64,000 nucleotides of DNA from Rossellomorea sp. SC111 (GTDB lineage Bacteria > Bacillota > Bacilli > Bacillales > Bacillaceae_B). The stretch lies in the NCBI RefSeq assembly GCF_024733565.1, contig NZ_JANIOC010000010.1, positions 105,011-169,010 of the forward strand, in the 5' to 3' direction. A model generated the notes under the pieces. It ran no database searches. It was not told where the DNA came from and was given only the letters and a program-made list of their open reading frames with translations. Positions 1 to 6,740 of the stretch are shown here, piece after piece; the stretch's first letter is position 1; each line of letters begins with the position of its first letter. A program made the position numbers and the translations under genes.

Positions 1-169
1 ATATTTCTTCCAGACCAGCAATCATGCGCAGGGTAGTGGATTTCCCGCAGCCCGATGGACCGACAAATACGATGAATTCTTTATCTTGAATGTGAAGATT
101 AAAGTCATTTACCGCCGTTACCTTACTATCATAAACCTTGTGGATATGTTCTAATTTTAATTCAGCCAT
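1..169 (-). CDS. msmX: Sugar ABC transporter ATP-binding subunit, MsmX/UgpC type (5' part only)
   Basis: This is the N-terminal 56 residues of an ATPase that would energise several carbohydrate ABC importers from the cytoplasmic face; the rest lies outside the window. The Walker A motif GPSGCGKST sits at residues 37-45, and the opening [20 protein letters not shown] is typical of the MsmX/UgpC group. The ATG has a good GGAGGAG ribosome binding site. The gene lies 96 bp downstream of a PucR-type regulator on the same strand, with a cre-like box between them, so CcpA control is plausible (inference). Family assignment is secure; assignment to MsmX rather than another UgpC-like ATPase rests on the N-terminus alone. 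Confidence 0.85.
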   Translation of the reverse strand, partial: MAELKLEHIHKVYDSKVTAVNDFNLHIQDKEFIVFVGPSGCGKSTTLRMIAGLEEI

Positions 170-188
170 ATCTTTTCTCCTCCTCGAA

Positions 189-204
189 ATGCAATCGTTT
201 TCAT
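189..204 (-). promoter_or_regulatory. Candidate cre (CcpA) site upstream of msmX
   Basis: Read on the minus strand, ATGAAAACGATTGCAT matches 13 of the 14 fixed positions of the cre consensus WTGNAARCGNWWWCAW. It lies about 20 bp upstream of the msmX start, which fits catabolite control of a sugar-transport ATPase. No binding evidence can be read from sequence. Confidence 0.55.
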
Positions 205-265
205 CTATAGGTTCATTGTAGAGAAAGCGGATTCAAAACGATATGGTCAACCTGCACAAAGTTGC

Positions 266-1183
266 CTAACCATTATTGGGCAGGTTGTCAGATTGGAAGC
301 TTAAACACGCAAAGTAGGCAAGGATTCCTCCTTGAAAGCTTTTTATATCTATATTTGTTTTTTCGATAAACTTATCAATCCGGTACTGTACGCTGTTCCG
401 GTGCATGAATAAAGTCTTGGCGGTCTGACTGATATTAGATTGATTTTCGAGAAATGCCTTGATGGTGTGAATCTGTTCAGGATCTTCAGAAAAAAAGTCG
501 GCGACCTGTTTAAAGAAATGCTCCTCCCACTCGTGTGGAAAGTGATGGAGGGCGAATTCAGGGAGAACCGTCACAGCCGACTGGATGAATACCTGCTTAT
601 GAATGGTTCTTGAGAATGAAAATAGCTCACGCTCATGGGCAAAAAAAGTAGGTAGATGTAAATCTGCTTCATGAAACTGCCCTATGTAAAAAGAAGGGCT
701 GACGAAGAAGTCCGATTCAATGACATGGGAAATCGACAGCAGCTGCTCCTCATCCATTGTCCACTCATGCTTCTTTTCTATAAGCAGTCCCATGCGATCG
801 GCAAGGAAAACGAGGACGGTCCCATGTGGTAACAAATGCTGAAACGCTTCTCTCAGTTGAAGCTGATCTCTGCCTTCCTTCAGACTGAATTGAATGATGC
901 GGAACTCTCCATCATTCATTGAGGGGACCGGACCGTTTTCCAATAAATAATTGTACCACTCGGCGGAATCGTGAGAATCATTCACAAATCCAGGTGATGG
1001 GGTGACCTCTTTAAACAAGCAATATAATAAATCCAATTCCGGCTGGGAAATGCCTGATTGATCGATCCCTATATACTCATCTTCTTGTTCGTTTGTAAAC
1101 CATACTTTCGTAGACTCGATGCTTGTGGGATAATGGTGCTGAATGATGGCACCAGGATATTTTTTACGTAAAGATGTAAACAT
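266..1183 (-). CDS. PucR/CdaR-type helix-turn-helix transcriptional regulator
   Basis: A 305-residue protein whose only clear domain is the C-terminal PucR-type HTH at about residues 240-300, with the family signature of an SQTAKTLFMHRNSVQYR segment followed by an IDKF helix. The long N-terminal part has no recognised sensor domain and is probably a divergent ligand-binding or GGDEF-like region, as in CdaR-like activators. The ATG start has an AGAGGGA ribosome binding site at suitable distance. It is followed on the same strand by msmX; I recall a similar regulator next to msmX in B. subtilis. It may control sugar uptake, but the inducer is unknown. Confidence 0.75.
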   Translation of the reverse strand: MFTSLRKKYPGAIIQHHYPTSIESTKVWFTNEQEDEYIGIDQSGISQPELDLLYCLFKEVTPSPGFVNDSHDSAEWYNYLLENGPVPSMNDGEFRIIQFSLKEGRDQLQLREAFQHLLPHGTVLVFLADRMGLLIEKKHEWTMDEEQLLSISHVIESDFFVSPSFYIGQFHEADLHLPTFFAHERELFSFSRTIHKQVFIQSAVTVLPEFALHHFPHEWEEHFFKQVADFFSEDPEQIHTIKAFLENQSNISQTAKTLFMHRNSVQYRIDKFIEKTNIDIKSFQGGILAYFACLSFQSDNLPNNG

Positions 1184-1276
1184 GTGATCCCTCTTTGTTC
1201 ATTATTATAGTAAAAAAGGTTATAATGACATTGTACTGAAATAACAGGAGTAATCAAAGAGTGCATGATTGCAAAA

Positions 1277-1302
1277 GTACAATAATTTTAATACTATTGT
1301 AC
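1277..1302 (+). promoter_or_regulatory. Inverted repeat in the promoter region of the CstR-like gene
   Basis: The arms GTACAATA and TATTGTAC are perfect 8-bp inverted repeats separated by 10 bp, ending 28 bp before the start codon. Another TTGTAC occurs about 55 bp upstream, next to a TATAAT-like element. Known CsoR/CstR operators are usually G/C-tract dyads; the nearby TATGGGGTGTCC could be one half of such a site. Whether the AT-rich dyad is an operator for this or another regulator is undecided. Confidence 0.4.
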
Positions 1303-1330
1303 AATGAATAATTCTTATGGGGTGTCCTGA

Positions 1331-1591
1331 ATGGAATATACGAAAGAAGTAACCAATCGAATGAAACGTCTTGAAGGTCAGGTCCGCGGCGTATTGAAAA
1401 TGATGGAGGATGAGAAACATTGTAAGGATGTTGTGACTCAACTATCAGCTGTTCGTACTGCTGTTGACCGCACGATCGGCCTCATTGTGGCAAAGAATTT
1501 GGAAGCGTGCATACGCGAATCAGAAGAAGAGGGCATGAAGGCGGAAGATGCGATTCAAGAAGCTGTCAATATGCTCGTTAAAAGTCGATAA
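1331..1591 (+). CDS. cstR: CsoR-family repressor with CstR-like (persulfide-sensing) cysteine pair
   Basis: An 86-residue all-alpha CsoR/RcnR-family protein (DUF156), essentially full length. In copper-sensing CsoR the ligands are Cys-His-Cys. Here the equivalent positions are Cys31, Asn56 and Cys60, the arrangement of the persulfide sensor CstR of Staphylococcus aureus (Cys31/Cys60). It should therefore respond to per- and polysulfides by cross-linking its cysteines, not to Cu(I); this is inference from residues. No rhodanese, TusA or sulfur dioxygenase gene follows: the next elements are a terminator and a hairpin repeat array, so it stands alone and must act in trans or only on itself. Confidence 0.8.
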   Translation: MEYTKEVTNRMKRLEGQVRGVLKMMEDEKHCKDVVTQLSAVRTAVDRTIGLIVAKNLEACIRESEEEGMKAEDAIQEAVNMLVKSR

Positions 1592-1596
1592 AAGGT

Positions 1597-1638
1597 AAAA
1601 GCTGCCGTAGGGAAGATTCCTGATTGGCAGCTTTTTTT
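1597..1638 (+). terminator. Rho-independent terminator of the CstR-like gene
   Basis: The stem AAAAGCTGCC / GGCAGCTTTT is followed by a run of T and lies immediately after the stop codon. The T-run abuts the first unit of the repeat array. Confidence 0.85.
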
Positions 1639-2009
1639 GTCCAGCTTCAGGGGCTTGGGGCTCGAGGTCATAAGCCCATTCACCCAAAAAGGCAAAGAGC
1701 CTTTCCGGGTGACTCGTCTTATGCTTGTCGCCACAGGGCGAGCCACTTCCGCTTTTCTAATGTCCAGCTCCGGCGGCTAGAGGCTCGAGGTCATAAGCCA
1801 AGAATGCCAAAAAGGCCAAGTGCGCCTTTCCGGCATTCTTGTCTTATGCTTGTCGCCTCTGGACAAGCCGCCTCCGCTTTTCTAATGTCCAGCTCCGGCG
1901 GCTAGAGGCTCGAGGTCATAAGCCAAGAATGCCAAAAAGGCCAAGTACGCCTTTCCGGCATTATCGTCTTATGCTTGTCGCCTCTGAACAAGCCGCCTCC
2001 GCTTTTCTA
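1639..2009. repeat. Tandem array of three 123-125 bp hairpin elements (core element)
   Basis: Three head-to-tail units begin at 1639, 1762 and 1887, each starting with GTCCAGCT and ending with GCTTTTCTA. Every unit contains CGAGGTCATAAG near one side and CTTATGCTTGTCG near the other, giving a CATAAG/CTTATG stem with a variable but self-complementary middle (for example AAGAATGCC pairs with GGCATTCTT in units 2 and 3, while unit 1 uses CACCC/GGGTG). The same core is embedded in larger dispersed repeats at about 12.70, 42.75 and 60.51 kb. The open reading frames across it are not credible genes: they are a by-product of the repeat. Function unknown. Confidence 0.9.
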
Positions 2010-2195
2010 TTTCGGTGGTTCTTCGTAGTCGGTGATTTCGATCGCTTCTTCGATGTTCGTCGTGTTTTCCCTCATGTGGACGGAACCTCCGGACATACCT
2101 TCGTTGATGAAACGGTCGACATCGAGAAATGCTTTTTCTTTTCCTTCGTAATTCGTATCAGCAAGGAATTGATCGTTCTTATTGTCTTTTTTCAT
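2007..2195 (-). CDS. Small acidic hydrophilic protein of unknown function
   Basis: A 62-residue protein beginning MKKDNKNDQF, rich in Asp/Glu/Asn, with no membrane segment. The start at 2195 is preferred over the ATG six bases upstream because the AAGGAGG lies 9 nt from it. A central segment DVDRFINEGMSGGSV looks like a conserved motif, but I cannot name a family. The TAG stop codon is supplied by the end of the adjacent repeat unit (GCTTTTCTA read in reverse), so the C-terminus may have been altered when the repeat arrived. Coding is supported by the strong ribosome binding site; function unknown. Confidence 0.6.
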   Translation of the reverse strand: MKKDNKNDQFLADTNYEGKEKAFLDVDRFINEGMSGGSVHMRENTTNIEEAIEITDYEEPPK

Positions 2196-2293
2196 GCTCA
2201 TCAGCCTCCTTTCTATAGTTTTAGAAAGGGAGCTGAAGTTATGCATGGGAGCAGGATTAAATTCTTTCAAACTGGGGTATTATGTAGTTTGCA

Positions 2294-2506
2294 TCAATCA
2301 TAAACATGGAAAAGCATCAGTTCGTGCAGCTGCTTCTTAAGTATCTCTTCCTTATCAGATGGAGGAATGGGACCGGTCCATTCGATCCTTCCATCTTTAT
2401 GGTATGTTCCTACGTATTTCGTCCCGCTGAAATAAAAGGAAAACGTCCAGCCGGGCAGCTGTTTATTTTCGTACATGTTTTTAAATTGAAAATGTTGGAT
2501 CATCAT
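2294..2506 (-). CDS. yheE: YheE family protein (DUF5342)
   Basis: A 70-residue protein with the YheE-type sequence: an N-terminal FQFKNMYENKQLPGW block and a beta-strand-rich middle with Tyr/Gly (YFSGTKYVGTYHKDGRIEW). It is soluble and of unknown biochemical function. The ATG pair at 2506/2503 is preceded by GGAGGTGA. In B. subtilis yheE sits next to yheD/yheC; here a divergent ferritin-like gene lies between yheE and that cluster. A cre-like box lies just upstream. Confidence 0.8.
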   Translation of the reverse strand: MMIQHFQFKNMYENKQLPGWTFSFYFSGTKYVGTYHKDGRIEWTGPIPPSDKEEILKKQLHELMLFHVYD

Positions 2507-2524
2507 TTGTCACCTCCACTCATA

Positions 2525-2540
2525 TTGTAAACGTTTTAAT
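2525..2540. promoter_or_regulatory. Candidate cre site between yheE and the ferritin-like gene
   Basis: TTGTAAACGTTTTAAT matches 13 of 14 fixed positions of WTGNAARCGNWWWCAW. It lies 19 bp upstream of yheE and 90 bp upstream of the divergent ferritin-like gene, so it could act on either. Unconfirmed. Confidence 0.4.
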
Positions 2541-2629
2541 TCCAGCTGTGTAGCACCGACCGTGAAATGTATCATAAATGGGGTGCTCCTCTAATAGAAT
2601 TTACTGAAGAGATAGGGGAGGGACGAAGA

Positions 2630-3028
2630 ATGAATTCGTTTATTCGTGATTTAGAGAAGGCGATCAGTGATGAATGGACAGGTTATTATTTCTATAAAGA
2701 GCTAAAAGCGCGAACCAATAATCCACTGTACGTTGAGTTTATTGAACACGCTCAAAAAGACGAAAAAGAACATTATGAAATGTTTCAATATCTTCATTAT
2801 TTATTGACGGGTGAGTATTATGAGCACAAGAAAGAAAAGGTGGGGTTCACCACCTTTAAGGAAGGGGTGCTCCGTGCACTGAAGGATGAACTTGAGGCGG
2901 CGGAATTCTACCGGGATATGCTCCTTGAGATTCCCAATCAGCAGGCGTATAAACCGCTTTTTATTGCGATGACAGATGAACAGGAACATGCTACCAGATT
3001 TTCAACCATCTATAATTCCTTACGATAA
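2630..3028 (+). CDS. Ferritin-like domain protein (rubrerythrin-like four-helix bundle)
   Basis: A 132-residue protein starting at an ATG behind AGGGGAGGGA; an upstream in-frame ATG at 2567 has no ribosome binding site. Pairs of Glu and ExxH motifs recur in helices: EKAISDEWTGYYFYKEL, HAQKDEKEHYEMF, LKDELEAAEFYRDM and TDEQEHATRF. This is the ligand pattern of ferritin-like/rubrerythrin di-iron proteins, predicting a cytoplasmic four-helix bundle that binds two metals. No rubredoxin domain is fused. The substrate is unknown; similar short proteins in Bacillus are linked to spores or oxidative stress. It stands alone on the plus strand, convergent with the yheC/D cluster. Confidence 0.7.
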   Translation: MNSFIRDLEKAISDEWTGYYFYKELKARTNNPLYVEFIEHAQKDEKEHYEMFQYLHYLLTGEYYEHKKEKVGFTTFKEGVLRALKDELEAAEFYRDMLLEIPNQQAYKPLFIAMTDEQEHATRFSTIYNSLR

Positions 3029-3033
3029 GCAAT

Positions 3034-3078
3034 AAAGAAAAAGGTTGAACCTTGTGTCATTCACGAAGATTCAACCTT
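3034..3078 (-). terminator. Terminator at the end of the yheC/D-type operon (possibly bidirectional)
   Basis: The stem AAGGTTGAA / TTCAACCTT has a T-rich tract on the minus strand (AAAGAAAAAGG on the plus strand). It overlaps the last codons of the minus-strand gene and lies just beyond the stop of the ferritin-like gene, so it could serve both. Confidence 0.65.
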
Positions 3079-4264
3079 CATTGTTTTGGGCACTGAGTGT
3101 CATGAACGTACGGACAAGTTGATCTCTCCGCTTCTTCTCAATTTCTATCTCATCGAAACTCATTGGCTTTGAATTAATTTCAAACAAAACGAATCCCCTT
3201 TGTTCTCTGGGAGCAAGGTCAATGGAAAACTCCCCTACATAGCCAAACGATTTAGCCAGTTCGTCCCCGCATGTTTGAACGATCCTCGAAATTTCTTTTT
3301 TTGTTTCTGCATCCGCTACTTCCTTCAAGGAAATGATTTTACCACCGGCAGGTACATGTGTGGTGACTTCCTGGCGCTGTGACATGCGGACCCCGATACC
3401 GATCAAACGGAATTCTTCTCCTGTGTGAAGGACTAATATGCGAAAGTCGAAACGGTGTTCCTGCACTGATTTACATGGAACCGCTTCCTGCATGATCCAC
3501 AGATTGCCCATAAACCATTCGTTATACGTTTGATGAAGACGGGAAATCGAAACGAACCTCTCTATTTTCTTAATGCTTTTACACAGGACTCGACCTTTGT
3601 CATCCATTTCTATCAGGCGGATTCCTTTTCCCTGTGAAGCGAGTGAATGTTTTACATATACTTTCCTATGAGTGGTCAGGAAGCGTGAAAGGGAAGCTTC
3701 ATCGGTAATCAGTTCGGTCTTTGGCAGGTATGCTGTGAGTTCATCATTTTTGGATAACAGCTGGTAGATTTCCCATTTGTTAAAGAAATGGGGGTTGAAG
3801 AAAGGAATCCCATGCTTCTTGATAAAACGAAGAAGCTTTCCATAGGATTGATTTTGTTCGGCATGCCTTGATGGGACCCGGTTGTATATGACGTTTGGAA
3901 CAGGAAATAGGCATCTTACCCATTTGTGTAAATCATGATTATACATGATCCCCTCAATCGAATCACCCAGAACATCCTGCGGGGAAAAAACGAAACAGAT
4001 TCCTCCAGACTGCTCGACGTCCTGTTGTATCGACCGGAATAATTCAAAGTTTCCCTTATATTTATTTCTTCCTTCTTTACTTGAGACGATGCCGACTAAG
4101 GGAATCGTGGGACGATTCCTCTTTCGGTGGGAAATCGTAAATGTATAGCACTGATTGGAAGCTTTAGAGAATAAGAGAAAGGAATCCTTTGCAAAACCAT
4201 AGGTGGTAATAGGTTCTTCCCCGTGAAAAAAGGTCTTCTTCATCCGGTCGTAAAGGATAATCAC
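3071..4264 (-). CDS. YheC/YheD-family ATP-grasp protein (spore coat-associated type), paralogue 1
   Basis: A 397-residue protein of the ATPgrasp_YheCD family, last gene of a four-gene minus-strand operon. It shares with its neighbours the block PNVIYNRVPSRHAEQ near residue 120, the WEIYQLL segment, a glycine-rich ASQGKGIRLIE loop and the C-terminal EINSKP metal/ATP motif (LFEINSKPMSFDE). The family is expected to ligate a carboxylate to an amine using ATP, but no substrate is known. The GTG start overlaps the preceding gene's stop (GTGA), indicating translational coupling. The B. subtilis counterparts are made in the mother cell and associated with the coat (recalled); that role is inferred here. 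Confidence 0.8.
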   Translation of the reverse strand: MIILYDRMKKTFFHGEEPITTYGFAKDSFLLFSKASNQCYTFTISHRKRNRPTIPLVGIVSSKEGRNKYKGNFELFRSIQQDVEQSGGICFVFSPQDVLGDSIEGIMYNHDLHKWVRCLFPVPNVIYNRVPSRHAEQNQSYGKLLRFIKKHGIPFFNPHFFNKWEIYQLLSKNDELTAYLPKTELITDEASLSRFLTTHRKVYVKHSLASQGKGIRLIEMDDKGRVLCKSIKKIERFVSISRLHQTYNEWFMGNLWIMQEAVPCKSVQEHRFDFRILVLHTGEEFRLIGIGVRMSQRQEVTTHVPAGGKIISLKEVADAETKKEISRIVQTCGDELAKSFGYVGEFSIDLAPREQRGFVLFEINSKPMSFDEIEIEKKRRDQLVRTFMTLSAQNNEG

Positions 4265-5634
4265 GGAATCATTTCCTCGGGATGATCCAGGCTTTGATGA
4301 GTGAGGAAAATCCCAAATGATAAGGCGAGTTTCCTTGTTAATAAATCAAATCTTTTTAAGTCAGGATGTGAGAATATCGATCTGCCAGGTTTTGAGTTTG
4401 CTTCAAACATCCAAATGCGATGTTTATCGTCCACACCGAAGTCGAAGCCTATTTCACCGATGAATCCTTCAAGATTCCCCTCAATGGCATGTGACAGCAA
4501 TAAAGCCGCATCCTTTAAAGCCTCTTCAATGGTCTGTCTTTCACTTTCATCCGGGAACAGTTCTGAAAGGATCCTCACTTCTCCACCATTGTTCGCATGT
4601 GTTGTCACACTTCCTGCTCCGGCCACTTTTCCCGCCATTGCACTGACTTGCCAGTTGCCTTCTTCGTCTTTATTCGTATGGACCCGGAAGTCGATGGGGC
4701 GACTATTCTCTTTCAGTAAGGAGATTCCCTGCTGGACGACAAAGGAGTCCAGGTTCCTGTTTTTGAACACGTTATTGGCCAGCTGTTCCAGTGATTTAAA
4801 CTTAAGTAAACGGTTCTTCTGATCTCCGTCTCTGAAACGGCAATAATACTCTTCTGTGGACCGGTTAAACGTGATTTTGTGTATTCCGTTCCCGAGACTT
4901 CCGTTTTTCGGCTTCAAATAAATATGGTTATAGGCTGAAAGCATTCGTTCCATTTCCTCAAATGATTGGAATGGTCTGGTTTCTGGAAGGAAGTGTTGAA
5001 CAGTGCGATCATTTTCCAATCTCTCGAAAAGGTCGAGTTTATTGAAGAACCCTGGATTATACCACGGAATTCCGTACTCTCTTTCCAATCTCTCCTTCAG
5101 TCCCTGATATGTTTTCCGTTTTTCACTCTGCCTGTTCGGAAGTCTGTCGTAGATCACATTCGGGAAAGGGATTTCTTCGATTTCCCAGCCTTCCCCAAAA
5201 TGAAAAAATCCTTTTATGAGTCCATTTTCCCAATCAATATGACGTTCACCAAATACAAATGGGATGACTCCCAAGGAAGATTGAACCGATAACAGCTTTT
5301 TGAAAAAGTGGGATCGTTGGCCGATGGGACTTAATCGGAAACTTGTGAAACCGGCAGTGAATATTCCAATCAGTACTCCTGCGTGTAAACATTTATCTTT
5401 ATAATAAAGGGAGAGGGAATCCACTTTTGAAGGAAGGTGCAGCTTTTCTTGCAAACCTGTACTGATCCCCATTACATTCCGGCCATTTGGATGGCGCCTG
5501 CAGGTGGCAGGTTGTCTTCTGGTTCCAAGTATCACAGTATGTGGAAGGATGTCCTCCTCGGTTTTGAATCCAGACGGAAGGTAGAGGATGCTTTCTTCAT
5601 CTTGGAAGTATTCGACTTTATATGCATGAAGCAT
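4261..5634 (-). CDS. yheD: YheC/YheD-family ATP-grasp protein, closest to YheD
   Basis: At 457 residues it is near the length of B. subtilis YheD. Family blocks are PNVIYDRLPNRQSE, a NKLDLFERLE helix, YLKPKNGSLGNGIHKI (nucleotide-binding loop), DFRVHTNKDEEGNW and the C-terminal EANSKPGRS. The start ATG overlaps the upstream gene's stop as TAATG, with AGGTGA at proper spacing. It is a predicted cytoplasmic ATP-dependent ligase of the sporulation/coat class. An N-terminal extension of about 100 residues, shared only with the first and last paralogues of this cluster, carries beta-rich sequence of unknown role. Confidence 0.85.
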   Translation of the reverse strand: MLHAYKVEYFQDEESILYLPSGFKTEEDILPHTVILGTRRQPATCRRHPNGRNVMGISTGLQEKLHLPSKVDSLSLYYKDKCLHAGVLIGIFTAGFTSFRLSPIGQRSHFFKKLLSVQSSLGVIPFVFGERHIDWENGLIKGFFHFGEGWEIEEIPFPNVIYDRLPNRQSEKRKTYQGLKERLEREYGIPWYNPGFFNKLDLFERLENDRTVQHFLPETRPFQSFEEMERMLSAYNHIYLKPKNGSLGNGIHKITFNRSTEEYYCRFRDGDQKNRLLKFKSLEQLANNVFKNRNLDSFVVQQGISLLKENSRPIDFRVHTNKDEEGNWQVSAMAGKVAGAGSVTTHANNGGEVRILSELFPDESERQTIEEALKDAALLLSHAIEGNLEGFIGEIGFDFGVDDKHRIWMFEANSKPGRSIFSHPDLKRFDLLTRKLALSFGIFLTHQSLDHPEEMIP

Positions 5635-6725
5635 TAGAAATCACCTCGCCTTAAGGATGAAAGAGATTGTGAGGATAGAAAGTCACAATAATCTAACGGT
5701 GCCTGATATAATGTTGATAGTTTCCCGGGATGTAATGCATCCACTACCTTATGCCCGGGCTTAGAGTTCATATCCAGGATCCATAGGGAATGATCATCCC
5801 CGATAATGAGGTCGATCCCAATTTCAAAAAGAGGAGAAAAATGATTTTCGAGAAGTATAGGGACTTCTTCCAAAATGGATGTGAGTTCCTCGTCGATAAA
5901 ATCCCATGCATGCGAATCGTGTTTATCTTTCCACTCCCTGTAGGAAAGATAGGAAGCACCGCGGCTGATATTCGTCAGGATTCCATTCTCCTCCCCTTTA
6001 CGGATTGCACGTTGAAATTCCCTCCATTGTCCCTTGCGATCTTTATTCATAAGAATGCGCATATCAAAAGGGGCATTTCCTTTCGTCAGGTTTGGCAGCC
6101 TTTTTTGACAAATGAACGTGTTAAGCTTGAGCATGTGATCAACCCATTTTAGAAAGACATCTTCATTTGCAAATGATTGCTCTATGATTCCTTGCTTTTT
6201 GGTGGTGCGAACCACAATTCCATGTGGATGTGCAACGAGATGATAAACGGCATTACCATGAGCCCCGTCGACAGGTTTGATTATTATATCTTTATGTTTG
6301 ATGAGAAGATTTAATAAATGTTTTCCATCGGATACTAAGGAGGTTACAGGGATATAGGGGGCGAGGGAGGTCTGTTTCAGCTTTTCATATAGATGCCATT
6401 TGTTTGGTAATCCGTAACCAAGGAAACGAATATGCTTCTGGTTTTTTAACCATTGAACGACGGCTCTCGCCTGCCTGGATTTCATATCCTTCTGATAATA
6501 TGTTCTGTCATAGATGTACTCCGGGATTTCAAAGGCATCTTTTTCCCATTCCCCCGTCACCCTGTCAAAATAAAAACCTTCCACGGTTTCGTTTAGAGGA
6601 GATATCCCCTGTGGGGAAAGCAGGTAAAGATCAATTGGATAGGAAATGGACTGCTTTGCGATTTCGAGAAAGTATTCGTTTGTCACATCTGGTGTAAGGG
6701 TCATGATGCCCAGTGAGTGATTCAT
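5634..6725 (-). CDS. yheC: YheC/YheD-family ATP-grasp protein, closest to YheC
   Basis: At 363 residues it matches B. subtilis YheC in length and in its short N-terminus (LGIMTLTP). It has PEYIYDRTYYQKD, KPVDGAHGNAVYHL (nucleotide-binding loop), PFDMRILMNKDRKG and the terminal block WILDMNSKPGHKVV. In the last motif the usual Glu of the ATP-grasp ExN signature is Asp, so metal binding may be altered. The ribosome binding site AAGGAGGA is strong. The neighbouring genes overlap or lie within 15 bp, so all four are probably one transcript. The catalytic activity of the family is not established. Confidence 0.85.
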   Translation of the reverse strand: MNHSLGIMTLTPDVTNEYFLEIAKQSISYPIDLYLLSPQGISPLNETVEGFYFDRVTGEWEKDAFEIPEYIYDRTYYQKDMKSRQARAVVQWLKNQKHIRFLGYGLPNKWHLYEKLKQTSLAPYIPVTSLVSDGKHLLNLLIKHKDIIIKPVDGAHGNAVYHLVAHPHGIVVRTTKKQGIIEQSFANEDVFLKWVDHMLKLNTFICQKRLPNLTKGNAPFDMRILMNKDRKGQWREFQRAIRKGEENGILTNISRGASYLSYREWKDKHDSHAWDFIDEELTSILEEVPILLENHFSPLFEIGIDLIIGDDHSLWILDMNSKPGHKVVDALHPGKLSTLYQAPLDYCDFLSSQSLSSLRRGDF

Positions 6726-6740
6726 CGTGTAAGTTCCTCC

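Noticed and set aside
1624-2303. Long plus-strand open frames across the tandem core array, with similar peptides repeated
   Set aside because: The similarity comes from the DNA repeat itself; no ribosome binding site, and the frames run antisense into real small genes.
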